Assembly (NCBI RefSeq): GCF_022606355.1
Contig: NZ_JAHHZQ010000003.1
Location: 124,001 to 188,000, forward strand
DNA length: 64,000 nt
Source of the DNA: Leifsonia shinshuensis
Lineage (GTDB): Bacteria; Actinomycetota; Actinomycetes; Actinomycetales; Microbacteriaceae
Direction: 5' to 3'
Shown here one piece after another: positions 34,735 to 43,062 of this stretch; position 1 is the first letter of the stretch; every line of letters starts with the position of its first letter. The notes beneath the pieces were generated by a model. It searched no databases and was not told the DNA's origin. It saw only the letters and a program-made list of their open reading frames with translations. The position numbers and the translations under genes were made by a program.

Positions 34735-35994
34735 CTACGCCGAGTGCGCCACCAGTGACTTCTCGGGCACCTTCAGCCCCTCGACCCGAGGCGCCGCCGC
34801 GGGGAGGGTCACGAAGACACTGAAGAGGATCCCGGTGTACATCCAGGCGAAGACGTCGAACGAGAAGAACATTCCGATCATCAGGACCAGCAGTGCCCTG
34901 GTCGTCCGGCCGGCGAAGATGAATGCCACGATGGAGACCACGACGAGCAGGATCAGGCCGGCGATGCCCATGGTCCCCAGCGCGTAGACGAACATGTCGT
35001 CGACGACACGCAGGTAGGTCTGCTGCATGTACCCACGGTCGTAGAGGATGTCCACACTGCCGAACCCGGAGCCGAACCAGGCCTCCAGCGGCGGTCGCGC
35101 CAGGAGATTCGGCACCGATTCGAAGGCGCCGAGGCGGTGCGACCACGAACCGGACACGACGAGCTCTTCTGCGATCCGTACGATTCCGACGTCGACGTTC
35201 ACGAGCACGACGCCACTGGCGAGCAACACGTACAGCGTCCGCACCCACGACGTCAGCTTGCCGTTGGACGCCAGATGCACGAGAAGCGCCCCGACGAGCG
35301 AGAGCATGACGCTCCGCGTGCCGCCGATGACCAGTCCGACGGCGAGGCACGCCAACGCCGCGAGTCGCCAGCGCTGCTTCCATTGCGCAGGATTCGACCA
35401 GGCGACGATGAAGGCGATGCCCTGGAGCACCGCGAACGGGATCGGGTGGCCGAGCGTTCCCTGGGTGCGGTCGTAACCGTCGAGGAACGGGTTGTCGCGC
35501 GTGCCCCCGCGGTAGCCCCACACGGGATCGGCGTCGACGAGCACCTCGGCGAGGCCGAGCAGCATCTGGAAGATCGCGGTGAGGACGATCGCGGCGTAGA
35601 GGATCCGGAGCTCGGCCGGGTCGAGCGAGGAGGCGACGTAGGCGGCGAGCACCGCCAAGCCGAAGTACAGGGTCATCGTCGTGAGCGGAAGGCTGCCGGT
35701 CAGCAGGACTCCCATGCCGACCCAGCCCCACCAGACCGAGATCAGGACGAACTGCCGCCCGCCAGCGGCAGGAGCGCGGCTGCGGAGGAGCGCCAGGGTC
35801 AGCAGGGCGATCGATCCGATGAAGCACGCCTGCCAGACCTCGGAAGGGGCGGTGTTGTTCCCGCCGTACGTGAGGAGGAAGAACGCGAGCGACAACGCGA
35901 CGGCCCTGACGACACGCGGCGGAACCATCAGAGTGAACACCGCGCCGACGAGGAGCACAGCGGCGCCGCCGGCCAACAGGAGGAGGGGATTCAT
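34735..35994 (-). CDS. O-antigen ligase/polymerase-like membrane protein (Wzy type)
   Basis: A 419-residue protein with about eleven hydrophobic helices and a large external loop at about 300-360, the layout of Wzy/WaaL-type enzymes. Landmarks are GTRDNPFLDGYDRTQGTLGHP, VIGGTRSVMLSL and SHRLGAFESVPNLLARPPLEAW-type loop with Arg and His, followed by GSGFGSVDILYDRGY. It is assigned as the polymerase joining lipid-linked repeat units, but a ligase role is possible. ATG 35994 overlaps the glycosyltransferase stop by four bases. It converges with the autokinase gene across 79 bases. Confidence 0.83.
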   Translation of the reverse strand: MNPLLLLAGGAAVLLVGAVFTLMVPPRVVRAVALSLAFFLLTYGGNNTAPSEVWQACFIGSIALLTLALLRSRAPAAGGRQFVLISVWWGWVGMGVLLTGSLPLTTMTLYFGLAVLAAYVASSLDPAELRILYAAIVLTAIFQMLLGLAEVLVDADPVWGYRGGTRDNPFLDGYDRTQGTLGHPIPFAVLQGIAFIVAWSNPAQWKQRWRLAALACLAVGLVIGGTRSVMLSLVGALLVHLASNGKLTSWVRTLYVLLASGVVLVNVDVGIVRIAEELVVSGSWSHRLGAFESVPNLLARPPLEAWFGSGFGSVDILYDRGYMQQTYLRVVDDMFVYALGTMGIAGLILLVVVSIVAFIFAGRTTRALLVLMIGMFFSFDVFAWMYTGILFSVFVTLPAAAPRVEGLKVPEKSLVAHSA

Positions 35995-37073
35995 GATCCT
36001 CCCGAGGGCGCGAGCACGGCGCGATATCGCGCCAGCACCGGCCCGAAGACCCGCTCCGGCGATGCCTCGGAGTCCACCCAGCTCTTGGCCTGCGAAATCG
36101 CCGCGGTGCGAGCTCGATCGTCCGTGACGGCACGAGCGATCGTCCGGGCGAACTCGGCGTCGTCCGCGTCGTCGGCGACCTCGAACCCCCGCCCGGAGGC
36201 CAACAGCCCGTTCGCTGCAGACGTCGTCGCGACGACGGGACGTCGGCGCTCGAACGCCTCCAGGACCACGAGCGGGGTGCCCTCCCAGCGTGACGTCATC
36301 ACCAGGACGTGCGCGGCGTCGAGGCGGTCGGGCACGTCGTCGACGTGACCTGCGAACGTGACCGGCGCCCCCAACTCGGCGGCCAGCCTCTCCGCGTCGC
36401 CGCGGAGCTCGCCGTCTCCGACCCAGGTCGCTGCAACCGACATCGTCTCCGCCAGCCGTGCGACGATCCGTACGAACCGGAGCGGGTCCTTCTGCTCGAC
36501 GAGACGCCCGACGGCAAGGATCTGCACCGGTGCCGCGAGGTCCGTCGCCGGCCACTCGCTGGGGCGGGAGGCCGCCCGCTGCGCAGGGGCGTTTCCGACG
36601 ACCACGACGCGGCTCCTCGGTCGACGCGCATCGTAGACGACCATGTCGGCGACCGTCTCTCCGACGGCGAAGACGGTACTGCTCCGGAAAGAGAGCGCTC
36701 GCGGGCGGAGGCTCGGAAGCCGCGTGTGGGCGTGTTCCACGACGGGGATGCCCAGGAGACGGCCGACGATGAGGCTTTGCAGGGCCTCGCGTCGCTGGTG
36801 TGCGTGGAGGATGTCCGGTCTCTCCGTGCGTGCTGCGCGCAGGAGAGCCCTCGTCTGCGTGAGGAATCCCGCGCGCCGCTGCGGGATGAACCGGACGGAG
36901 GGGGCAAGGCGGGATCGCGAGGACCCGGGCTCCCCGACCACGGAGACCACCACCCCGTGCTGGAGCGCGAGCCAGTTGGACAGGTCGACGACGACCTGCT
37001 GGGCGCCCCCTGCACCGATGTTGTCGATCACCTGCATGACCCGGAGCGCTCGGCCTCCGATGGTCTCTGTCAT
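35991..37073 (-). CDS. Glycosyltransferase family 4 (GT-B)
   Basis: A 360-residue GT-B glycosyltransferase. The N-terminal acceptor domain begins RVMQVIDNIGAGGAQQVVVDL, and the C-terminal nucleotide-sugar domain has ILAVGRLVEQKDPLRFV, WVGDGELR and the E-X7-E motif in MTSRWEGTPLVVLEAFERR. It retains the donor configuration and probably adds one of the sugars of the exopolysaccharide repeat unit in the cytoplasm. ATG 37073 is 15 bases after the stop of a small protein gene, so the three genes (small protein, transferase, polymerase) form one minus-strand operon. Confidence 0.92.
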   Translation of the reverse strand: MTETIGGRALRVMQVIDNIGAGGAQQVVVDLSNWLALQHGVVVSVVGEPGSSRSRLAPSVRFIPQRRAGFLTQTRALLRAARTERPDILHAHQRREALQSLIVGRLLGIPVVEHAHTRLPSLRPRALSFRSSTVFAVGETVADMVVYDARRPRSRVVVVGNAPAQRAASRPSEWPATDLAAPVQILAVGRLVEQKDPLRFVRIVARLAETMSVAATWVGDGELRGDAERLAAELGAPVTFAGHVDDVPDRLDAAHVLVMTSRWEGTPLVVLEAFERRRPVVATTSAANGLLASGRGFEVADDADDAEFARTIARAVTDDRARTAAISQAKSWVDSEASPERVFGPVLARYRAVLAPSGGS

Positions 37074-37088
37074 CGGACGGGAGCCCGG

Positions 37089-37262
37089 TCAGCTCGGGTC
37101 GATGACCTGGACGTCGCCGAGTGCGTTGCGAGCCTTGTCGAGAGCCTCGCCGATGTTGCGGGCGTCCATGACGACGACGGCGGCGGTTCCGTTCGGCAGA
37201 CGGAGCCGGAGCTCGAACGGGCGGAGCGGGGACCGTGTACGGGTGCGGGCTGTAGTGGACAC
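37089..37262 (-). CDS. Small protein of unknown function, first gene of the glycosyltransferase operon
   Basis: A 57-residue protein with a beta-beta-alpha-beta look: PFELRLRLPNGTAAVVVMDA, then NIGEALDKARNALGDVQVIDPS, preceded by a basic tail (STTARTRTRSPLR). I do not recognise the family. GTG 37262 is chosen over the longer frame because TACAGT (37269-37274) lies six bases before it on the minus strand, the same spacing found at other leaderless starts here. Because it leads the operon with the GT4 enzyme and polymerase, it may be an accessory or regulatory factor. Confidence 0.62.
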   Translation of the reverse strand: MSTTARTRTRSPLRPFELRLRLPNGTAAVVVMDARNIGEALDKARNALGDVQVIDPS

Positions 37263-37450
37263 GGTGGAACTGTAGGTCCGGAAACCCGGGGCGATTTCGG
37301 CGGTTTCCGGCCGGTCAACGCTTCCGGGCGACCATTTCATCCGGGCCCTCACCCATCGCGATCCTCCCTCACAGACCCTGTCGCACGTGATCCATCCACA
37401 GATCGAGGCTTTACCGGCGCCCCGTCGGTCGCTTCTGGAACGATGGCTGC

Positions 37451-39568
37451 ATGAGCACCACCGACACCACGTCAGAGACCACCCGCGATCGAGCCCTCTC
37501 GCGTCTGCGCGCCCTCGTCGGCCGCCCGGACGCCGACTTCCACGCCGGGCAGTTCGAAGCTGTCGAGGCCCTCGTCGACGACCGCAGCAAGGCGCTGGTG
37601 GTGCAGCGGACCGGCTGGGGCAAGTCGGCCGTGTACTTCGTCGCGACGATGCTCCTGCGCGAGCGCGGAGCCGGCCCGACCATCCTCGTCTCTCCGCTCC
37701 TGGCTCTGATGCGCGACCAGGTGGAGGCGGCGGCGCGGGCCGGGGTCAGGGCTCTGTCGATCAACTCCGCCAATCGGCACGAGTGGGACGAGGTGGTCGC
37801 CCGGTTGAAGGACGATACGGTCGATGTGCTCCTGGTCTCACCGGAGCGGCTCAACAATCCCGAGTTCCGCGACCAGCACCTGCCGGCCCTCGTCGAGCGA
37901 TGCGGGCTCCTGGTCATCGACGAGGCGCACTGCATCTCAGACTGGGGCCACGATTTCCGGCCCGACTACCGCCGGCTGCGCGAGCTCGTGCGCGCCCTGC
38001 CCGAGGGCGTCCCCGTGCTCGCCACGACGGCCACGGCCAACCAGCGGGTGGTCGCCGATGTCGAGGAGCAGCTGGGCGGCGCGTCTGGCGCAGGCTCCGT
38101 GCGCACGATCCGAGGGCCGTTGGCGCGCCGGTCGCTGCGGCTCGGCGTCCTCACGCTCGACGACGCCACCGCACGGCTGGCCTGGCTCGCCGGCCACCTC
38201 GCCGATCTCCAGGGCAGCGGGATCATCTACACGCTGACGGTGTCGGCCGCGGACGACACCGCCCGGGTGCTCCGCCGGGCCGGACACGATGTGGCCGCAT
38301 ACACGGGCCAGACGGATCCTGCGGAGCGGGAGGAGCTCGAGGCCCGACTCAAGCGCAACGACGTCAAAGCTCTCGTTGCGACGAGCGCTCTCGGCATGGG
38401 GTTCGACAAACCGGATCTGGGCTTCGTCGTGCATCTGGGCGCGCCGTCCTCGCCCGTCGCCTACTACCAGCAGGTCGGGCGGGCGGGCCGCGCCACCGAG
38501 ACTGCCGACGTGCTCCTGCTGCCGGGCGCGGAGGACCGCGCGATCTGGCAGTACTTCGCCACGGCCGCGATGCCGACGGAAGAGAAGGTGTCCGCGCTGC
38601 TCGGTGCGCTGAGTGAACAGGCCCAGTCCACGCGGGTGCTCGAGAGCCGGGTCGACCTGCGCTCGTCGACGCTCGAGCTCCTGCTCAAAGTGCTCGACGT
38701 CGACGGCGCCGCACGACGCGTGCCCGGCGGCTGGATCGCAACCGGCGTGCCGTGGACCTACGACCGGGAACGCTACGAACGTATCGCGGCGGCCAGAGAG
38801 GCCGAGCAGCGCGCGATGATCGAGTACGAGCGCACGCCGGGCTGCCGGATGGAGTTCCTGCAACGCCAGCTCGACGACACCGACGCTGGCCCGTGCGGGC
38901 GCTGCGATCGATGCGCCGGGCCGTGGTACCCCAGCGAGGTGGCGGCCGACGCGGCGCAGGCGATCGCCTCGGAGCTCGATCGTGCGGGTGTGCCGGTCGA
39001 ACCCCGAAAGCTCTGGCCGACCGGCGCGGATGCCGTCGGCGTTCCCGTGCGCGGCAAGATCCCGCCGAGCGAGCAGTTGGAGACGGGACGGGTGCTCGCC
39101 CGGATGACCGATCTGGGCTGGGGAGGCCGGCTCCGCGGGCTCCTGTCACCGGAGACGCCCGACGCGGACTGCCCACCGGAGATCCTGCGGGCGTGTGTTC
39201 AGGTGCTCGCGCAATGGGACTGGACGCAGAGGCCGGGTGCGGTGGTCGCGGTGCCGTCGCGCTCGCGACCGCGGTTCACCGAGAGCCTCGCCCGGGGACT
39301 GGCCGAGATCGGACGACTCCCCTACCTCGGAATGCTCACGCTCCGCCAGGGCGGGCCGTCCGGCAGCGCGGGCGGCAACAGCACCTACCGCCTCGCCGGG
39401 GTCTGGGAACGGTTCGACGGGACGGGCCTCGAGGTGCCGCCCGGTGTTCCTGTGCTGCTCGTCGACGACGTCATCGACAGCCGGTGGACGATCACGGTCG
39501 CCGGGCGTGAGCTGAAGCGTTCAGGCGCGGCTGCTGTCCTGCCGTTCGCGGCGGCCCTGCGGGCGTGA
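37451..39568 (+). CDS. RecQ-family ATP-dependent DNA helicase with phosphoribosyltransferase-like C terminus
   Basis: A 705-residue helicase. Motif 0/I QRTGWGKSAVYFVAT, motif II VIDEAHCISDWGHDFRPDYRRL, motif V/VI VATSALGMGFDKPDL and YYQQVGRAGRA are intact. A zinc-binding segment follows with CRMEF and CGRCDRCAGPWYP. The RQC and HRDC domains of E. coli RecQ are not evident; instead the last 200 residues end in VLLVDDVIDSRWTITVAGREL, a PRPP-binding-like loop. This actinobacterial architecture is known but poorly studied. ATG 37451 lies six bases after AACGAT. It is monocistronic. Confidence 0.9.
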   Translation: MSTTDTTSETTRDRALSRLRALVGRPDADFHAGQFEAVEALVDDRSKALVVQRTGWGKSAVYFVATMLLRERGAGPTILVSPLLALMRDQVEAAARAGVRALSINSANRHEWDEVVARLKDDTVDVLLVSPERLNNPEFRDQHLPALVERCGLLVIDEAHCISDWGHDFRPDYRRLRELVRALPEGVPVLATTATANQRVVADVEEQLGGASGAGSVRTIRGPLARRSLRLGVLTLDDATARLAWLAGHLADLQGSGIIYTLTVSAADDTARVLRRAGHDVAAYTGQTDPAEREELEARLKRNDVKALVATSALGMGFDKPDLGFVVHLGAPSSPVAYYQQVGRAGRATETADVLLLPGAEDRAIWQYFATAAMPTEEKVSALLGALSEQAQSTRVLESRVDLRSSTLELLLKVLDVDGAARRVPGGWIATGVPWTYDRERYERIAAAREAEQRAMIEYERTPGCRMEFLQRQLDDTDAGPCGRCDRCAGPWYPSEVAADAAQAIASELDRAGVPVEPRKLWPTGADAVGVPVRGKIPPSEQLETGRVLARMTDLGWGGRLRGLLSPETPDADCPPEILRACVQVLAQWDWTQRPGAVVAVPSRSRPRFTESLARGLAEIGRLPYLGMLTLRQGGPSGSAGGNSTYRLAGVWERFDGTGLEVPPGVPVLLVDDVIDSRWTITVAGRELKRSGAAAVLPFAAALRA

Positions 39569-39592
39569 CGGGCTGTCGGGTCGGGATGCGGG

Positions 39593-40405
39593 TCAGATGA
39601 AGCCGCCGAAATCGCCGCCACCGAAATCGCCGCCACCGAAATCGCCGCCACCGGTGTCCCAGCCGGGGCCCGCGTCCCAGCCGGAGCCGGCGCCCCAGCC
39701 GGAGGAATCCGCGCCGAAGGTGGAGTCTGCGCCGGACGTCGAGTCGACTCCGGAGTCGGTGCCGGAGGTGTCGGCGGACGCAGCCTGCGCGTCGGTTCCA
39801 CCGTCGGCGGAGCCGGTATCGCCGGAGGCCGCGTCGGGTGATCCTCCGTCTGTAGCCGCCTGATCCGCACCGGGCGCGGGCAGGAACGCGCTGACGAGAG
39901 TGGAGGCGATGACATAGCCGGCCACGCTGCCGAGCAGCGAGCTCGCGAACATCCCGCCGAAGCCCATACCGCCCGCCGGGCGTGCGCCGAGCGTGCGCTC
40001 CAGGGTCCCGGGCTGGCGCAGTTCGGAGCGGGTCGCGGCCTGGGCGAGCGAGCGAGCGTCGTCCGCGCGCGGCTGCTCACCCGACGGCGCGTTGGCAGAG
40101 AGCTCCTGGAACACGAGGCGGCGCTGCTCCGGGGTCAGCTTGGCGAACGCCTCCTCGTGCACCTGCTCGATGGTCTCGGGCGGGGCGGTGCGCAGGAGAT
40201 AGCGGTAGCGCTCGACGGCGATCTCGTCCTCACTGCGCTGCGCCGACTCTGAGGCTGCAGGAGCCCCGGTGGCCGAAGGAGCCTTGGCGCCGGCCGGAGC
40301 GGCAGCCTGAGCCCCAGCGGAGGGGTACTGCTGGGCGGGCTGGTACTGACGAGTGCGCTCGTCCTGCGGTTCTTCGCGGCCGAGAAGTCGATCGAGGAAT
40401 CCCAT
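39593..40405 (-). CDS. DUF2076-like membrane-associated protein
   Basis: A 270-residue protein. It begins MGFLDRLLGREE, has a Gln/Ala/Pro-rich segment, then a charged helical domain (YLLRTAPPETIEQVHEEAFAKLTPEQRRLVFQEL), one membrane helix (FASSLLGSVAGYVIASTLVSAFL) and an Asp/Ser/Gly-rich C-terminal tail ending in three GGGDF repeats. The start at 40405 is set by TAGGCT (40412-40417) six bases upstream on the minus strand; the ATG at 40411 is less likely. Function is unknown. It converges with recQ, leaving only 24 bases between stops. Confidence 0.75.
   Translation of the reverse strand: MGFLDRLLGREEPQDERTRQYQPAQQYPSAGAQAAAPAGAKAPSATGAPAASESAQRSEDEIAVERYRYLLRTAPPETIEQVHEEAFAKLTPEQRRLVFQELSANAPSGEQPRADDARSLAQAATRSELRQPGTLERTLGARPAGGMGFGGMFASSLLGSVAGYVIASTLVSAFLPAPGADQAATDGGSPDAASGDTGSADGGTDAQAASADTSGTDSGVDSTSGADSTFGADSSGWGAGSGWDAGPGWDTGGGDFGGGDFGGGDFGGFI
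39609..39653 (+). repeat. 15-bp tandem repeat, three perfect copies
   Basis: aaatcgccgccaccg is repeated three times without change. It encodes the GGGDF repeats at the C terminus of the DUF2076-like protein on the minus strand. Confidence 0.92.
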
Positions 40406-40568
40406 GGCCACAGCCTAGAAACGAAGGGTGAGAGTCCTCTCAGAGAACGCCGTCAACTGTCTTCGCGGCAGCAGGAGCGCGGTGCCCGCCGCGGTGCCAG
40501 CCGCTGAGCCCGCCGCAGTGCCGTTGGCGGCCCCGGTCGTGGCCCCGGCACGGCTCGACGACCGATCG

Positions 40569-41717
40569 TCACAGCGACAGACCCACCAGGACCGGCTCGG
40601 GCCGCAGAAGCACGCCGAACTCCGCCTGCACCCGCGCCTGGATGAACGAGGCCAGCTGGGCGACGTCCGATGCCGTGGCGTGGCCGCGGTTGACGATCGC
40701 GAGGGTGTGCTTCGACGAGATGGCGGCGCCCGAGCCCGGCAGGGCGAAGCCCCGGCGGATGCCGGCGTTCTCGATCAGCCAGGCGGCAGAGAGCTTGACC
40801 TCGTACGGGCCGCCGGCCAGCGGCGGGATGTCGAGGGGGTGCACGCCTCCGGCGGGGAGGCCGATCACGACATCCGGCTCGGGAGGCGTCACGGGCCACC
40901 GGGGAGCATCGGCGGGGAGGCCGCGCGCGAACGACTCGGAGACGATCGGGTTGGTGAAGAAGCTGCCCGAGCTGACCGAGTCCGGGTCGTCGGGGTCGAG
41001 CACCATCCCCTTGGAGGCGCGAAGCGCCAGCACGGCGCGCCGCAGTTCCGCGACAGGAACCCGCGAGCCGAGGGGAACGCCGAGCGAGTCCGCCAGCTGC
41101 ACGTACGCGACCGGCGCGCTGAGCGGTGCGCCGACGCCGCCGGGAACCGAGTTGTCCGACAGCTCCAGCTCCACCGCGAGCACCAGGCCGAGCCTCCCGC
41201 GCTTGAGCACGGACGTGCGATAGCCGAGCTCCAGCTCCGCGCGCGACAGACGAACGACCTCGCCCGTCGCCGCGTCGAGGAAGTCGACGCCGACCAGCGC
41301 GGACTCCAGCTCCTGCCCGTACGCCCCGATGTTCTGCACCGGCGCCGCGCCGGTCGAACCGGGGATGCCCGACAGTGCCTCCACGCCCGACCAGCCGTTG
41401 CGCACGGTCAGGGCGACGACCTCGTCCCAGGGCTCGCCCGCCTGCACCCGCAGCCGAACGCGACCGTCCGGGGCACCGACCCGATCGATGCCCCTGGTCA
41501 CCACGTGGATGACCGTCCCCTCGAAGCCGTCGTCGCTTGCGACCGTGTTCGAGCCGCCGCCGAGGAGCAGCCACTCCTCCCCCGACGCCCAGACCTCGCG
41601 GGCGGCCTCGACGAGCGCGTCGGTGTCTGCCGGAGCGATCAGGGTCTCCGGCACGCCCCCGACCCGCATGGTCGTGAGATCCGCGAGAGCGGGCGTGCCT
41701 GTCGTCTCGTCGTTCAC
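40569..41717 (-). CDS. murB: UDP-N-acetylmuramate dehydrogenase MurB
   Basis: MurB (382 residues) reduces UDP-N-acetylglucosamine enolpyruvate to UDP-MurNAc with NADPH and FAD in the cytoplasm. FAD-binding features are LTTMRVGGVPE, WLLLGGGSNTV and GVEALSGIPGSTGAAPVQNIGAYG; the catalytic Ser is in SSGSFFTNPIVS. The C terminus ends HATASDVAQLASFIQARVQAEF-type helix, typical of type I MurB. Its ATG at 41717 overlaps the stop of the dehydratase gene by four bases. The order dehydratase pair then murB is shared with other actinobacteria. Confidence 0.95.
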   Translation of the reverse strand: MNDETTGTPALADLTTMRVGGVPETLIAPADTDALVEAAREVWASGEEWLLLGGGSNTVASDDGFEGTVIHVVTRGIDRVGAPDGRVRLRVQAGEPWDEVVALTVRNGWSGVEALSGIPGSTGAAPVQNIGAYGQELESALVGVDFLDAATGEVVRLSRAELELGYRTSVLKRGRLGLVLAVELELSDNSVPGGVGAPLSAPVAYVQLADSLGVPLGSRVPVAELRRAVLALRASKGMVLDPDDPDSVSSGSFFTNPIVSESFARGLPADAPRWPVTPPEPDVVIGLPAGGVHPLDIPPLAGGPYEVKLSAAWLIENAGIRRGFALPGSGAAISSKHTLAIVNRGHATASDVAQLASFIQARVQAEFGVLLRPEPVLVGLSL

Positions 41718-42139
41718 GCGAGCGAGACGCGGACCTGCGCCTTGCCGAGCACGGTCTCGGCGTTGAACGTCGTGGTGAGGTCGATGCGTGCGACCCGGGC
41801 CTCCGCGTCGAGTTGACCGACCTTGGCCGTCACCTGCACGCTCGCGCCGCTCGTCGGGTCGACGACCACGGGGCGCGTGAACCGCACCTGGTAGTCGACC
41901 ACGCGCGCGGGGTCGCCGGCCCAGTCGACGACCGGCTGCACCGACAGGCCCATCGTGAGCATGCCGTGGGCGATCACCCCGGGGAGACCGACCGAGGTCG
42001 CGACGTCGTCGCGGTAGTGGATCGGATTGAAATCGCCGGACGCGCCCGCGTAGCGGACCAGCGCATCCCTGCTGAGATCGAAGGTGCGCTCGGCGACCAC
42101 GTCGCCGACGGCGAGGGACTCGAACTCGGGTGCGGGCAT
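41714..42139 (-). CDS. MaoC-like hydratase (HadB-type subunit)
   Basis: A 141-residue hot-dog-fold (R)-specific enoyl hydratase. The catalytic motif is GDFNPIHYRDDVATSVGLPGVIAHGM, with Asp and His of the MaoC family. It probably forms a heterodimer with the product of the preceding gene, as mycobacterial HadA and HadB do in fatty-acid elongation; a smaller role in lipid or other acyl metabolism here is inference. ATG 42139 has GAGGAG seven bases before it; GTG 42142 is an alternative, overlapping the upstream stop. It ends overlapping murB. Confidence 0.88.
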   Translation of the reverse strand: MPAPEFESLAVGDVVAERTFDLSRDALVRYAGASGDFNPIHYRDDVATSVGLPGVIAHGMLTMGLSVQPVVDWAGDPARVVDYQVRFTRPVVVDPTSGASVQVTAKVGQLDAEARVARIDLTTTFNAETVLGKAQVRVSLA

Positions 42140-42585
42140 CACTCGTCTCCTCGAACGACCAGGGTGGACACGGTGGTGACGACGTGCTCGCCGGCCACGT
42201 CGACGATGACGGTCTCGGCGGTGACCATCGAGTGCGCGCCGAGCGACTTGACGGACGTCACCGTGAGCGTCGCGGTGAGCTCGTCGCCCGCGACGACCGG
42301 CCGCGAGAAGGTGAACCGCTGGTCGCCGTGGACGACCCGGCTGAAGTCGATACCGGCCTCGGGGTCGGCGAGCAGCTGGTCGAGGGTGAGCTGCTGCACG
42401 ACGACGGCGAACGTCGGCGGCGCGACGAGGTCGGCGTGGCCGGCGGCCTGGGCGGCCGCCAGATCGAAGCTGATGGGGTCGGTCGCGAGCACGGCTGCGG
42501 CGAACTCGCGCACCTTCTCACGCCCGACGAGGTAGGGAGGGGTCGGCGGGAAGCTTCGCCCCACGAGCTCTGGATTCACTGGCAC
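42139..42585 (-). CDS. FAS1-like dehydratase, MaoC N-terminal type (HadA/HadC-type subunit)
   Basis: A 148-residue hot-dog-fold subunit without the MaoC catalytic Asp-His motif: FPPTPPYLVGREKVREFA at the N terminus, VAPPTFAVVVQQLTLDQLL, and the hot-dog helix and strand region RVVHGDQRFTFSRPVVAGDEL. It resembles the substrate-binding partner HadA or HadC. GTG 42585 lies six bases after TAGAAT (42592-42597 on the minus strand), a leaderless-type start. It heads the operon hadA-like, hadB-like, murB and is separated from the microprotein gene by a strong terminator. Confidence 0.88.
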   Translation of the reverse strand: MPVNPELVGRSFPPTPPYLVGREKVREFAAAVLATDPISFDLAAAQAAGHADLVAPPTFAVVVQQLTLDQLLADPEAGIDFSRVVHGDQRFTFSRPVVAGDELTATLTVTSVKSLGAHSMVTAETVIVDVAGEHVVTTVSTLVVRGDE

Positions 42586-42606
42586 CCGACGATTCTACGA
42601 AACAGA

Positions 42607-42636
42607 AGAGCCCCGGCGCAGAAGCGCCGGGGCTCT
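42607..42636 (-). terminator. Terminator of the 27-residue microprotein gene
   Basis: A perfect 13-bp stem, AGAGCCCCGGCGC against GCGCCGGGGCTCT, with a four-base loop, followed on the minus strand by TCTGTTTC. It starts 19 bases after the microprotein stop. Confidence 0.85.
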
Positions 42637-42654
42637 CGAAGCTGTGTCAGCGGA

Positions 42655-42738
42655 CTACTGGCAGCTGTCGCACTGCAGCAGGTCCATCGGGTCGACGGGA
42701 ACCGCGTAGCCGCCGACGGTGTCGTTTTCGTAGTCCAT
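42655..42738 (-). CDS. 27-residue microprotein with a C-terminal CDSCQ motif
   Basis: A short reading frame, begins MDYENDTVGGYAVPVD and ends LLQCDSCQ, with two Cys in a C-X-X-C arrangement next to the C terminus. AGGGGAGG stands five bases before ATG 42738, a strong ribosome-binding site. A promoter (TGACAA-17-TATAGT) and a terminator enclose exactly this frame, so it is a dedicated transcript of about 170 bases. No membrane helix or signal peptide is present; the protein is acidic. Possible roles are metal or redox binding, a small regulator, or a precursor peptide. I do not recognise a characterised family. Confidence 0.7.
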   Translation of the reverse strand: MDYENDTVGGYAVPVDPMDLLQCDSCQ

Positions 42739-42788
42739 GATGGCCTCCCCTAGAAGTCTGTTCACCGTGCGTCTCGCGGTGTTTACCC

Positions 42789-42834
42789 ACTATATAACCC
42801 GAATGACACGATTGTCATTCCACTACATGTAGTG
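42789..42834 (-). promoter_or_regulatory. Promoter and twin palindromes upstream of the microprotein gene
   Basis: On the minus strand TGACAA (42812-42817) and TATAGT (42789-42794) are 17 bases apart. GAATGACA-N4-TGTCATTC (42801-42820) covers the -35 and spacer, and the perfect palindrome CACTACATGTAGTG (42821-42834) abuts it. The block is AT-rich compared with its surroundings. Confidence 0.65.
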
Positions 42835-43062
42835 TTTTCGGGTTTTTTCTGGCCGGCTGCCCAACACCCTTGAGATTACGCGGAACCACCGACATCGCCC
42901 CCTCCGAAGTGGGGGAATCGACCCGGCGTGTCGGCTCGGGACACCCGCCCTGGGCACTGCGCCCTCCAGGTCGTGGCTCGGCACGCAGCGATGAGGGCAC
43001 GACCAGGTGCGCCTGCCGATTCTTCGACTTTCACCGTGCGTCGGCCGGGCTCGCACGACCGT
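42835..43062. other. Intergenic region between the microprotein and Ppx/GppA genes
   Basis: About 230 bases. It holds a T-rich stretch (TTTTCGGGTTTTTT near 42835-42848), a possible CCCCC/GGGGG hairpin near 42899-42915 and otherwise nothing I can name. Confidence 0.4.
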
